This document shows, one piece after another, positions 10,401 through 20,240 of a DNA stretch of 64,000 nt. Each line of letters opens with the position of its first letter. Position 1 is the stretch's first letter. The stretch is from the NCBI GenBank assembly GCA_920105625.2, contig OV050030.1, forward strand, positions 425,200,240 through 425,264,239. The letters run 5' to 3'. Below the pieces are notes generated by a model. The model saw only the letters and a list, made by a program, of their open reading frames with translations. It searched no databases and had not been told where the DNA came from. The stretch is from Clusia tigrina (Eukaryota; Arthropoda; Insecta; Diptera; Clusiidae). The position numbers and the translations under genes were made by a program.

Positions 10401-12748
10401 ACAAAATAGTGCTCCACTTAAGCCAAGCGCAGCAGGAGGCAAACTTCCATTGCAGCTGTGAGAATGTTACGTCTTCGCAGTAGTTAGTGGGTGCTTATAG
10501 GTACCCTCTGAGGCACAGACGGGACTGCTTCATTTTTGTAGAGTTACAAATTGTCCAGCAGGAATCAGTTAAAAGTCTATTGAAAATAGTGTTCATATTT
10601 GCATTGTGGGACTAGTGAGGACGCCTGGTGGCAGACTTGAATTGCAAGTATGCGGAGCTGCAACTATTCAGGTATTGTGTATATTAATTGAGTAGTGTGC
10701 CATGTTCAGGTATATTAAGAGCTCCTCTAATCGTAGGATATGCCCTATTCTCTACTCTAATCCTAGGATATGCTCTATTCTCTACTCTAATCTTAGGATA
10801 TGCTCTCTACTCATACTGCAGAGTTGTACAACAAAACACATTTATAAGATCATCACAGGTAATGAATTGTAAATATGCTCGTATACGCCTGAGGTCCTGT
10901 CAAAATGGGATACAGCCCCCTCTCCCCGCCACTATTATGAAGGGATTCTTATTTCTCTCTTCATTTAGTTTACCTCGACATTTGTTCACTGCTGATCGCT
11001 AAAAGGAATATTAGCACACATAAATAGCATTTCAGTAGGTGCCCACATTTGTAGATTCCCGGTGTCCCTCTGAGTTTTTGGCACACACAGTTCATTTATT
11101 GCTTTCAACCTTCTCTGAACCATTTGAAAACATCCTCTTAATATGCAGCGCTCTGAATATTCAGTTGGCTTTGGCCTATAGACATTATTTATACATATGC
11201 ACCTTCCTTGCTATCGTTACTGCTGTGAAATATCTCACTTTCAACAATGTTTATTACTCAGTTATCAAAGTCAAGCAAATTGAAAGCACTCTATTGTGCT
11301 TGGCCGTCTACGAAGTTAACTGGAGACCACATCAAAAGCCTTGCAGCCATAAGGAACGCCTGCGGCCACCACCGCCCGCCCCTTTGCCTATCACTTTAAT
11401 TATAATACTGGCTTTAATTACTCACTTTGTGATGATGTTGTTGATAATACTGTACTGGATCCACTGCATGGCATTGGAGGTTGAGTAGAACGCAAACAGA
11501 ATCAGCACCGCCCATCTGCGTTTGTAAACTTTGAACTCTGCAAATGAGAGAGAGAGATAGAAGATGTGGAAGCATAAATTTAGGTTGCATAAATTGTTTT
11601 CATCCTTTTGAATTTACATATGGATGAGTCGGTCATAAAGGCAGGAAGTTAAGGCAAACTTTAGCAATGGCTCTAAAAGGCTTTATAAGCATTACAAGGC
11701 AATATAAATTTTCTTTAGCATACTTTTAAGCGCAGTTAGCAGAGCGGCAAGAAGGGTTCTACATGGAATTAAATTTATTGGACTCGATTTTCTGAGGTAC
11801 AAATTTTCCCACAAATTTAAAAGTTTCCACTCACGTGCTGTGGCATTTCTCATTGTAAGTGGAGGCTGTGATCTATATTTAGGCGCACACACATGTGGAG
11901 CCAAGTCGCCATGGATGCTCTGTGTGCAATAACAGCGTGCAGCAGCGGCAGCAGCAGCAACCTTTCAATGCCGCATGCACCAAGGTCAAGTGTAATTCTT
12001 TTTGCTGTTTTTTTTATTTGTGTTTTGTTTGTTTATATTTTCTTTTAATTTATTTTTTATGTTTTTTATGTTTGTGAGCAGAGTGAAAAGCAGCAGCAAA
12101 CAAAGGCAAAGGTTGCACACTCTCTCAGCTGAGATTGATGCATTGAGTTTTACGTTGACGCTCGCTGCCTGCAATTGTAGGTCAAGTGTGGCTGCATGCC
12201 GCAAGTTGCGGCAAGTGGCACAAGTAAGCAAGACGTAGAAAACGGCGTGCCGCACGAACCGCTGGGAAGTTGCGGAGGCATGCTATGACAACTGTTGTGA
12301 CGCAAGTAGAGAAAGTTTTATTAGATTAAAAATGTTATAAAAGTATTAAAAAGTGTTTAGAGCGGCAACATATGCCCAAAAAAAGGAGTTATTGCAGTGG
12401 GAGGCTGGATAATAAGTGGCAGAAACTTTTGCTCTACTTGTGCGAGTTTAATTAATCTCCAACATGCCGCCGCGCTACTTTGGTAAATACCACCAACATA
12501 TGCGGATGCAGTGGAAGACGGCCGTAAAACCCGCGGTCCCTCCTACCCTAATTAAATCCACTCCATCCATTTTATGAACCACTTCAAGCGCTGAACCACT
12601 TGGTTCGCTTTGGGGACTCACCATTCTGTATGGGGGCGCTGCGCTCCTGGGTGAAGCTGTCGTCTTTGGGTTTAATTAAATCCGTCGATTTGCTCTCGGT
12701 TAGGTACGAATCTGAGCTTTCGTTGATGGTGGAGTGTTTTAGATCCAT
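4354..12748 (-). CDS. FLVCR: FLVCR/SLC49-family MFS transporter, exons 1-5 (5' part of gene, partial)
   Basis: Five exons join in frame into 189 codons (127+112+103+129+96 nt). Each boundary has GT...AG, and codons 43 (Glu) and 80 (Lys) are split by introns. The product has a 42-residue hydrophilic N-terminus, TM1 around residues 50-75 with [14 protein letters not shown]2 around 93-111, a motif-A-like loop [11 protein letters not shown] (107-117), then further membrane segments ending in [18 protein letters not shown]. That pattern is characteristic of FLVCR1/2 (Drosophila relative CG1358). Known family members are plasma-membrane or organelle transporters linked to heme export and choline/ethanolamine uptake; which substrate applies here cannot be told. 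The name comes from a vertebrate retrovirus receptor, but this is an ordinary host gene. About two thirds of the protein lies off the left edge. The family call is firm, the paralogue less so. Confidence 0.9.
4508..4556. mobile_element. 49-bp hAT-type micro-element with 8-bp target duplication
   Basis: The segment begins CAGAGAATGCG and ends CTGTGTTCTCTG, and is flanked on both sides by GTTATTAC (4500-4507 and 4557-4564). The right end, reverse-complemented, reads CAGAGAACACAGAGAA, identical over 16 bases to the terminus of the 192-bp MITE at 19476 and 23721. It is therefore probably a heavily deleted member of the same family inserted in FLVCR intron 4. Confidence 0.8.
4565..6698. other. FLVCR intron 4, mostly featureless
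   Basis: It contains a degenerate duplication of about 100 bp (4970-5155; the phrase CACTAAAGTAGTCAA occurs twice) and a 22-bp direct repeat near 5231-5275. A 139-codon open frame on the minus strand at 5566-5985 has no recognisable motif. Confidence 0.5.
6699..6910 (+). mobile_element. tRNA-derived SINE, copy A
   Basis: The 5' head resembles a tRNA: GGACTAGTAGTAAACATGC corresponds to the pol III A box and GGGCTCTAATCCTGC to a decayed B box. A SINE body with TTTCTTTTCGAGTCGAAGG follows, ending in CTAATAATAATAATAA. The other three copies (21018, 28356, 30508) share head, body and tail in the same order. It lies in intron 4 of the FLVCR-like gene, antisense to it. No target duplication was recognised. 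Confidence 0.75.
7392..7520 (-). CDS. FLVCR: FLVCR-like exon 4 (motif-A end, TM3 and TM4 start)
   Basis: A phase-0 exon of 43 codons beginning [18 protein letters not shown] and ending [18 protein letters not shown] completes the motif-A loop begun in exon 3. The acceptor is GCCGCAG and the donor GTGCGT (a weaker but acceptable donor). Confidence 0.93.
7613..7715 (-). CDS. FLVCR: FLVCR-like exon 3 (TM2 and start of motif-A loop)
   Basis: The acceptor is TCTCTCTTTAG and the donor GTAAGT. The exon encodes [20 protein letters not shown] and continues [14 protein letters not shown]. The VDWTSM(I/V)YM...PGSW pattern is highly conserved in FLVCR proteins. The following intron is only 92 bp (7521-7612). 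Confidence 0.95.
7716..8662. other. FLVCR intron 2, left part, no recognised feature
   Basis: Unique-looking DNA with a short (TG)n run near 8627-8641. No exon or element motif was seen. Confidence 0.5.
8663..9513. repeat. 14-bp minisatellite, about 60 copies, in FLVCR intron 2
   Basis: The consensus is ACTCCATCAATACC, repeated head to tail with heavy point divergence (CCATCA/CTATCA/CCATTA, ATACC/ATTCC/ACACC). The phase of 14 is kept almost throughout, with rare indels. It follows directly after a (TG)n run. Confidence 0.92.
9514..11425. other. FLVCR intron 2, right part
   Basis: No coding motif. It includes a 30-bp tandem repeat at 10723-10815; otherwise nothing is supported. Confidence 0.5.
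10723..10815. repeat. 30-bp tandem repeat, about 3 copies
   Basis: The unit CTCTAATCCTAGGATATGCT followed by CTATTCTCTA occurs three times with few changes. Confidence 0.88.
11426..11537 (-). CDS. FLVCR: FLVCR-like exon 2 (first membrane segment)
   Basis: The exon is preceded by a pyrimidine-rich CTCTCTCTC...TTTGCAG acceptor and followed by GTGAGT. It completes the split Glu codon, then reads [20 protein letters not shown] and continues [11 protein letters not shown]. The basic KRRW followed by a hydrophobic stretch and SNAMQW is the TM1 signature of the FLVCR family. It ends with two bases of a split Lys codon. Confidence 0.92.
11538..12621. other. FLVCR intron 1
   Basis: Bounded by the exon 1 donor and exon 2 acceptor. 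It contains T-rich and CAG-rich stretches but no recognisable nested element. Confidence 0.6.
12622..12748 (-). CDS. FLVCR: FLVCR-like exon 1 (start codon, N-terminal cytoplasmic tail)
   Basis: The exon begins with ATG at 12748-12746 and encodes 42 residues, starting [16 protein letters not shown] and ending SAPIQN, plus the first base of codon 43. It is followed by the donor GTGAGT. An in-frame TAA lies about 45 nt upstream of the ATG, with only a short Gln/Pro-type run (CAGCCG repeats) between, so this is the first usable ATG on this transcript. The peptide is acidic and Ser/Thr-rich, as expected for a cytosolic tail ahead of TM1. A 5' UTR exon or alternative first exon further upstream is possible. 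Confidence 0.85.
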
Positions 12749-12856
12749 GTTGGCGTAGTTTGCCGGCTGCGGCTGCGGCTGGGTTTATTGTTGTGCTCGT
12801 AGAGCTGTTTTTGTTACACTTTAGGAGAATCGCTCCCGTCTGCAGCGCTTACGCGT

Positions 12857-12864
12857 TTTTATAG
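12857..12864 (-). promoter_or_regulatory. Possible TATA box upstream of FLVCR-like exon 1
   Basis: On the minus strand the sequence reads CTATAAAAAC, about 110 nt upstream of the ATG, in a suitable position for a short 5' UTR. No convincing initiator was found at the expected distance, so this is a candidate only. Confidence 0.3.
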
Positions 12865-13374
12865 CTGGCAATTTAACTTTATTTGAAAGACTTCGCTATC
12901 ATAGAGCAACTTGGGGAAACGTTTGTTGCTTGGGTTTTAGTGTTGGGCGGCTCTGCTGTGCTCGGTGGCAATTGTTGGAGCGTATGGTGGGTAGTTTGCT
13001 GCAGGATAATCTGGTGCCAGGTGTACCACTAAACAGGTTGCATCATCATGGGCTACAAGCAGGTGGGTAGAAAGTTTCTCATTTAATGCTGCAAATAAGA
13101 GGAAAATTAGTAGAGTGATTATATCTAAGATCTTTCTTCCATTATATAATGTAAGTATAAAAATATAAGCAAAGCAGGCAAGTAGCTTGTAATGGTAAGT
13201 TGCCTTATTATATTTTTGATGATTCTTCAAATTTTGTAAACAATGCAAGGAGTGAAGAACACGTGTCTCCCGATAATTATTCACTTTCGTGTAAATTTAA
13301 ATATTATTCGTATCATCTCCCACTGTTTAAAAGGGCTGAGTGAAGCCACAAATTCGTATGCAAAACTGTGTGAT
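12865..13374. other. Upstream region of the FLVCR-like gene
   Basis: This should hold the promoter and possibly an untranslated or alternative exon. A minus-strand open frame at 12937-13284 (115 codons, Pro/Tyr-rich near its end) has no recognisable homology. Nothing else is supported. Confidence 0.4.
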
Positions 13375-14040
13375 TGCATCTACTCGTATATGAATGAGTT
13401 CCATAATAAGCGTCCCAGGACACACTGGGAACCATGGAAACGAAAAAGGGGATACACTCTTGCCAGGAATGGGGCAGCCACTTCTTTCATTGGACCTGAA
13501 CCAGTCTTTGGCATAGAAGATAGTATAAAAGATAAATTAAACCAGGAGGAAAAATCAAGAGGACCACGCTACTGGGCCTACTCCTAAAAGTTATACAATC
13601 CAAGCTAATGATTGGGCACTATAACTCAAAACATGTAGCTCTATGTCTACAGTTAAGCAAAAATAATTTAAGGACTCTGACAGGCCACCTCACAGGCCAC
13701 TGTCATTTAAGAAGCCACCTCACAGGCCACTGTCATTTAAGAGGTCACCTCACAGGCCACTGTCATTTAAGAGGCCACCTCTTGAAGCTGGGACTCTCGC
13801 CAGTAAGCACGTGTAGATTCTGTACGTGCGCAGAAGACACACCAGAGCATTTTCTAATGAACTGCGAAGCCTTAACTCGCAATATGAAGAAGTATCTGGG
13901 GCATTACTGGCCCGAAGGCAGAGATATTAGAACTATGAACCTATGCTAAGTATCCTTAGAACTGTTAGACTAATAGAAGTCCCTTAATAGGCACATGCAG
14001 GAGGAGGACAATATATCAAATTGGTCGAGGTACATTTTCC
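13375..14040 (+). pseudogene. Non-LTR retrotransposon fragment: RNase H end, zinc-knuckle and 3' UTR
   Basis: A decayed CPGHTGNHGNEKGDTLARNG-like stretch (RNase H C-terminus; frames mixed near 13415-13450) leads to AATSFIGPEPVFGI, then to an open frame 13608-13949. That frame has MIGHYNSK, NNLRTLTGHLTGHC and the knuckle CRFCTCAEDTPEHFLMNCEAL. The 3' UTR contains ACAATATATCAAATTGGTCG, shared with the copy at 22843-23111, so the two belong to one family. The knuckle region is swollen by a 30-bp triplication. Confidence 0.85.
13678..13775 (+). repeat. In-frame 30-bp triplication inside retrotransposon ORF
   Basis: CACCTCACAGGCCACTGTCA plus TTTAAGAGGC is repeated three times. Because 30 is a multiple of three, the frame stays open and the peptide reads LTGHCHLRGH repeatedly. 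Confidence 0.9.
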
Positions 14041-14086
14041 CTCTTTGTTTCTTTCAGTCATTCATTCATATGCATAAGTTCCTTAT

Positions 14087-14466
14087 CATAATGAAAATAC
14101 GATTTCTAAAGAGGAATAGGATGATCCTTTACTTTCATTGATGTTATACTAGGAATACCATTATCTCGTATACGATTAAGTGCCTCTTCATAATGAAAAT
14201 ACGATTTCTAAAGAGGAATAGGAAACTTTACTTTCATTGATGTTATACTAGGAATACCATTATCTCGTATACGATTAAGTGCCTCTTCATAATGAAAATA
14301 AGATTCCCAAAGAGGAATAGGATACTTTACTTTCATTGATGTTATACTAGGAATACCATTATCTCGTATACGATTAAGTGCCTCTTCATAATGAAAATAC
14401 GATTTCTAAAGAGGAGTAGGATACTTTACTTTCATTGATCCTATACTAGGAATACCATTATATCTT
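14087..14466. repeat. 99-102 bp tandem repeat, about 3.8 copies
   Basis: Units start with CATAATGAAAATACGATTTC and contain TTGATGTTATACTAGGAATA. Starts fall at 14087, 14189, 14288 and 14387 (periods 102, 99, 99). The copies are very similar, so the array is probably young. Confidence 0.93.
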
Positions 14467-15560
14467 GATATATACACAGTGTTATATCAGAAACTAAGAA
14501 TGCCCGATATATCCAAATGTTTCGACAGTTTACCCTCACCTGAATTTATGACCAAACGATTTTTTCCAGAATTTATTAATTACCCCAATATTGTTGAGAA
14601 TATATCGATTCGTCCTGAAAATTATTTAATTCGGACACAGTTCCCTTTTTTTCGAAAGGCTCATGATCGATATTTTTCATCTATTTGAGAGGTTCATACG
14701 ATACAACCAGGGTTGCCATATTTTTTGTAAAAAAATGATGGCCATTCGAATAAAAAACACGGTGTGTATTTGAAAAACAAAGGTAAAAACTTTTTCTTCA
14801 TTCTACCGCCCCCACAATTTTCATTATGTTCAAAGATACAAAGTGCAGGACAAAGTAAACAGGGCCTATTTGAAAAAGAGGTATTTCTAGTGAGGTCATC
14901 TATTGACAATAATATGGGTCAGAAAGGTAGATTCCTCAGTGATGTATTATCAACTTTCATGACATTTGGATTAATAGAAGCTGAGTTATTGCGTCTGAAG
15001 TGACAGAAAGTTTATGTCATTGATACAAATCCACCAACCACTCCCCTTATTCGTATTGATTTGGTTTCGTGAGACAGAGAAAAATGCACTTGCCGACGAA
15101 ACGAAAGAAGATGTGAGCAGTTTTTAACTCGCCTATACGACTTATTAATGGACCAATGGGCGAGAAGGAATCTAAAGAAGGGGTAAGTTTTGTCTCTCTA
15201 AAAACTGTACTCCAACCAAACCTTCCTAGCAATAGCTTTAAAATACCAAAAAAAAGGCAAGTTCATCCAGACGGATCTACTGTTGAGACCGAAAGAAGTG
15301 TGTCATTGTATCTCATCTCATTTGGACAAAAAGAAAGCGGCAGGCAACGACCTGATAACCACAAAGATGATGACGGAGCAACCTACTCTTGCAGTAAAGC
15401 ATTTAACTATGTTTTTTAGTTAAACTTTTAGACAAGGCTACTTTCCACAAGTCTGGAAACTATTCCGCCTAACCGCAGGAGCTAGTATGAGGAAATATTG
15501 GGAGCTATTGAAAGAAGGAATCAACTCTTATGTCCACAGTTTTACCATTTTAATTCAACT
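14467..15560 (+). other. Run of unidentified open frames, possible decayed mobile element
   Basis: Three plus-strand frames follow each other (14479-14688, 14764-15003, 15156-15419), with RQGYFPQVWKLFRL at about 15430-15475. The FP..WK phrase is reminiscent of the region upstream of non-LTR reverse transcriptases, but nothing else confirms it. I cannot name a family. Confidence 0.25.
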
Positions 15561-18111
15561 TATAACTTTATTCATATTCAGCCACAATTCTAGAAGTGTG
15601 TTTGCTTGCCCTTGGCGTATTTCACATAATTTCATAAGGGTTGCTGTAATAACAACCGCAGAAGCACGCGTGCGGGTACCTACAAACGCATACAAAGTAT
15701 ATCAAATCGCACAGATATGCTTCTTATCATAAATTAGCCATAATTGAGCTGAGCAAATCTGAAGCCACAACTGACGAGCAGTAAAATAAATCAAAATGAC
15801 CGCTACAAGTGGCTGGCCTTCATTTAGTGCAACCTACTTATGAGAGTGTTTGTACATAAATCCGAGTACCATCGAATTGAACATGAACGCGACTCACTCA
15901 CTTAACTGCACTTAAGGCACTTAATCAAATTGAAGTCAACCTTCAAAGTTACGTAGCAAAACAAGGGAAACGAGATTCCCGCTGCTCGTTGGCTGTATTA
16001 GAAGGTGATTTGTAGAATATTATGTGAATCCCTGTTGCGTGACTGTTGGCAGTGACGTGTTTGTCGGAGAAGTTCCCTCTTCGTGTCGGAAAGTGCAGAA
16101 GAAGACATGCAACAATTTAATATTAAAAGAAAATTGTTAAATCAAATTGTAAATAATCATTTTTAGAAAAATTTTATTTAATTTTATGACTATTTTTTGA
16201 TCTTTGCATTGATATTCGTTTAAATCTGCCACTGAGCACCCTGAAACTATGCTATGCATTTTTTAATTGCCGCTTCGGCATTTAACTCTGTGGTTCACTC
16301 GCTCTCACGCTCTCAGTGGCAGCGCTGCTGCGCCTCATTATTAATTCTGTGCTTGTTGTTGCTATTTTGGTTGCATCGAGTTTCTTTGTTTGCCCATGTT
16401 TTGGCCACCGGCCAACAAAACCAAATTTTTCCATTATTTATAATTTGACAGTGGTAAATGCGGACCTACTTCATTACCATTTTTGGAGTTCTCTCAGCCA
16501 CCACAAGAGTTCCTCACCCATACGTAAATACAGACAGGGTGCGCATACACCCTCACACCTTCCTCTGACCGGATACCACAGACGCCACCCACCATTCATG
16601 CATTCAGGCAATCTTTTAAGTGCGAACATTTTCACTTCGTCTGCTCTCCTGTTTATGCCGTTTGTGTGTTCACGTATACGGCTCAGTGGGTGTGTGTGTG
16701 TGTGTGTGCGTGCTTGTGGTTTTTGTTGGTATTTGCGGCGTTTGTGTTGGCTCACTAAATTATTTATGATTTTCGTTCTGTTAAATTTAAGTCTACATCG
16801 CTTTGCATTTGCTTAGTTTGCCGGGCTTTTAGTGAGATTAATATTCATAACCGGATTGCACACAGGAGCTCAGACGAAATATCCGTTGGACATGGAGTGA
16901 GGAGTATATTGGAGCACTTAGTTTAAATGCTTTCAACGTTATACTATTTCGGGCCTTATGTGAGCAAATGCTAAGCTTCCTAGTTGGGTCCTTCCAACAT
17001 GGTATTTTTATGTGGTTTATAGAGATCAAATTTGGTTTATTTCCTGAGGTTTCCGTGCCTTGCAAGCGATTTTAAAAGGCACGAGTGTGGAGCACGTGTT
17101 TGGGTTATAATTAAATGCATTTTAAAGCTAAGCAAGTGTATTCATTGAGAGAATATTCTGTGAGGGAATTGGTGAATAGTCTGTGTAGACAGTTTGCTAA
17201 CACAATTGGTAGATGATAGTTCAAAATATCGTTTAAGGAATAAATAGCAAACATTTTATTGATATCTCAGATGTTGATAAATTGACATGAGTTCAAAGTT
17301 AGTATCCATTAATTTTCTTTTAAGAGACAATTTGTTGGAGCCGCATTCCAGAATGGTGGTGTACAAACACAGGTAGAACAACAACAATATAACTACCGAT
17401 TATAAACCAATACGATTTTGGTACAGATACGAACCAGTCCACCATGAAATAGTTTCCTCAAGAAAGCAACAAAATATCCAGGTAAGAAATACAACAAACA
17501 ATATTCCAAAAACCCAGATTTGTTGGGAAGGAACCTGCATCTAGATTTTAAGTGCCCACCCGTGTTGAAGGCAGACCATAAATGGAGGTCTACATTAAAA
17601 AACCACAATATAGCATAAAATCCTTTGGGAGTTTTCAAAGGATTCTTTTTATTTTTCGTGTCTTTAGAAAATAATGAACCCGTCGAACTTTTGCTCCAAG
17701 TCAAATTTCGTACCTTGTACTAAACTACCATCAAAAACTCATCTACCGATTATGAATACTCAATGTTTATGTGAGGAATGACAACGACTATCAGTATCAA
17801 TATATAAATATCGACATAGTAGAAGACGATATTGGAAAGCTCTGAGGGGCAACCTTCAAAATTACTGCAAAAGCACACAAATCCGGCGACAAGTCAACTC
17901 CCAATCTTGGAGATCATCCCTATCAAAAAGTTAGCAGGTATCAACCATTCCTTTCTGAAATTATCTTAATTTGTTACTTGCATATCGCAGGAAACCGTAA
18001 CACGAGTATACTGTAAAATGCACCTAGACGCGAAGGACGCAAGCTGCTTCCACCAATCTTTGTATTGACATTTACTGATTGTCCTTGGAGACGTGTTTAC
18101 TTCTTCACCAG

Positions 18112-18166
18112 TATAAACACCAATGGCCCTGTACACCAATGGGGTACAGTGCCATTGGTGTTTATA
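18112..18166. repeat. Two-tier perfect hairpin, 55 nt
   Basis: The outer arms TATAAACACCAATGGC and GCCATTGGTGTTTATA pair over 16 bp. After a single C/T mismatch the inner arms CTGTAC and GTACAG pair over 6 bp, closing on a 9-nt loop, ACCAATGGG. Confidence 0.9.
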
Positions 18167-18636
18167 GCCAGGAAGAAAGGGCTTCTATGACAACATATTC
18201 ACCATCATGTCTTTAGTGCGCATCTTCCTTACAAATACTGCAATTCTGTAGTCATCCTTCCATTAGTTGATTACATTTCATTTGATTTATATTAAAAGGG
18301 AAGAACAGTTTACCTTGCAATTAATTCCACTAATTAATTCTCCCCCTCTCGCTTAACTTTTCTCTATCCATACTAGAACCATTATCAAAACACCTGATGT
18401 ACTTTCCTCCTGAATTAACAATAAGTGCCACCTTAAATTGTCCTGCTGCCTTTGCCACTGCCACTCTCAGCTCGCCGGTTACTTTCACTTGCTAAAAAAT
18501 TCAGCACTTAATGGCTTTGATTGCGCTCCTACACTATTGGCATCGAAGTTTTGCACAGCTTATATACAGGTCTAGATAAAACTAAGAGTTCTATAATGTT
18601 GTTTGATGGTGGCGCGTGGATAAGTTCGCGAATACT

Positions 18637-18702
18637 CGCACTTCAGTTGCGAACTTTATTTCTTTGATTATTGATTGCGCTTTTCTCTTGCGCTGAAGTG
18701 CG
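18637..18702. repeat. 10-bp inverted repeat with 46-nt spacer
   Basis: CGCACTTCAG at 18637-18646 is matched by CTGAAGTGCG at 18693-18702. Both arms have TTCGCGA-like sequence outside them, so the wider fold is imperfect. Confidence 0.6.
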
Positions 18703-19189
18703 CGAAAATGCGGTCACTTGAAAAAGCATTAAATCATATTTTAAAGCAGACATTTTAAACGTTAAACAATTAAGTTGGGAGTGCTCATAACTCATTTAAG
18801 CCTTTTTAATATCTGAAATGCCAATTAAACAGCTGCGACTAGTTTTCTGCAATACCGCTACGTTCCGCAGATAAGAACTCAGGGGAGATTAAAATGAAAT
18901 TATTTATGAACTGCGACCAAATCTTTCGAGTACTCTAATAGTGTATTTAGTTGTAGGTTATACCGGAAGGTGATATGAGAGTCTGGTTCCAAGGTATAAA
19001 GATGATACTTACTATTTAATAGTACAGTGTCCTGTTTGAAAAGTAAATTATACTCGTAGTCTTTCATACGGTGATTTTAGTAGGGTTCCTAAGAATATAT
19101 ACAAAAGTTTGACTTGTCGGAAGTCTTTAATATTAGTCCATTTTAATATTGAAAGTATTTAATAGCGAAAGTTGGTATGACAGTGATCG

Positions 19190-20240
19190 AAGGAAAGACA
19201 AAGTATAGGCTGTCCTCCAGCAGGGATATTTGGCGTTTAGGATCCCAAGTTATAGTGGAAAACTGTTCCTTTGAAGTTGTCAAGGAATGACGAAAATGAC
19301 GTTAGCCTGGAGATTAGTGGAAGAATCACGCTTGCTAATTGGTGTTACTATGGGCTCAGTAAGCAAATGCGTAGTAGAGCCCTCTCTCGACTGACAACAC
19401 TGACACTCTACAAGACGCTCTCCTAGCCGTGCTACTCTATGATGCAGACGTGTGGGTCGTATCGCAGACTAATGCCAGAGAACACAGAGAAAGGAAACTT
19501 GAACGTCAAACGGCAAAGCAGCGAAATAAGGCAGACGGACGTTGTACATGAATACACTGAAAATCGTGGTGAATCCACTCAAAATCGTGGTGAATCCAAT
19601 CAAAATCGTGGTGTGTCCGCTACGGACGCTGGCAACGAAAAAGACTTTCCTTTCTCTGTGTTCTCTGCTAATGCAGCCGAGCTTGGGGTATTTGAGAGAA
19701 AAATTCTTCGTAAAATCTTCGGTTCTGATCGTGTCGGCCACGATTACCGTATTCGCAAGAACCATGAACTGTACGAGCTCTACTTTGATATTGACATAGT
19801 CAGACGCATCACCATACAACGTGTGCGCTGGCTCGGATATGCTGTGCGTGCGGACGAAGGAGCTCCAACGAAAAAGGTGTTCTAAGTGGAAGCCGCTGGA
19901 CGATGACGTAGAGCACGACCATGCCTCTGATGGAAAGGAACCAGGTCGAGGAAATTTTATCCACGCTTAGTATAACACATTGGTGAAGACGCGCGCAAAG
20001 CAGAGGCGCCTGGGGAGCAATGTTGAGTTCTACCGTAACCCGTTAGAGGGTTGTGTCACAGATTCTGTGATTAGACCATGAAAGTAAGTAAGTAAGTAAG
20101 TAAGTAAGTATATTCTGATCCGTAAGGAGGCAATGAGAGCGGCATACAGACTCATATTAAATGGGGTCTGCCAAGACGAAGTAGACTTTGGGCACAGTCA
20201 GATACACCACCGATAGCGGGTTGTTTCGCAGATTCTGTGA
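19190..20240 (+). pseudogene. RTE-like retrotransposon tail split by a hAT MITE
   Basis: Around the MITE the element reads NDENDVSLEISGRITLAN and YGLSKQMRSRALSRLT, then SQTNA, interrupted; then AELGVFERKILRKIFGSDRV, DYRIRKNHELYELYFDIDIV and RRITIQRVRWLGYAVRADEG. A stop follows KKVF at 19883. The 3' UTR ends in (AAGT)n at about 20086-20108, as RTE-like elements end in short tandem repeats. A second, divergent 3' end (GCAGATTCTGTGATTAGGCC) follows at about 20225-20250. It is the same family module as at 1-480. Confidence 0.85.
19476..19667. mobile_element. hAT-type MITE, 192 bp, copy 1
   Basis: It has perfect terminal inverted repeats of 22 bp beginning CAGAGAACACAGAGAAAGG. It is flanked by CTAATGC on both sides (7 bp; one base short of the 8 bp expected for hAT). 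Inside are three tandem AATCGTGGTGAATCCACTC-like units of 19 bp. No transposase is encoded, so it is non-autonomous. It inserted into the RTE-like tail. Confidence 0.93.

Larger units (their letters stand above)
15561..19189. other. Intergenic stretch with two notable inverted repeats
   Basis: No gene recognised. It contains a (TG)n run near 16690-16710, a 103-codon minus-strand frame at 17393-17704 without motifs, the hairpin at 18112-18166 and the inverted repeat at 18637-18702. Confidence 0.45.

Noticed and set aside
12937..13284. 115-codon frame upstream of FLVCR exon 1 as an alternative N-terminus
   Set aside because: It ends in a stop before reaching exon 1, no donor in a suitable place was seen, and there is no similarity to the family.
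14706..14720. CAGGGTTGCCAT, resembling the end of some DNA transposons
   Set aside because: No matching inverted end or target duplication was found nearby.
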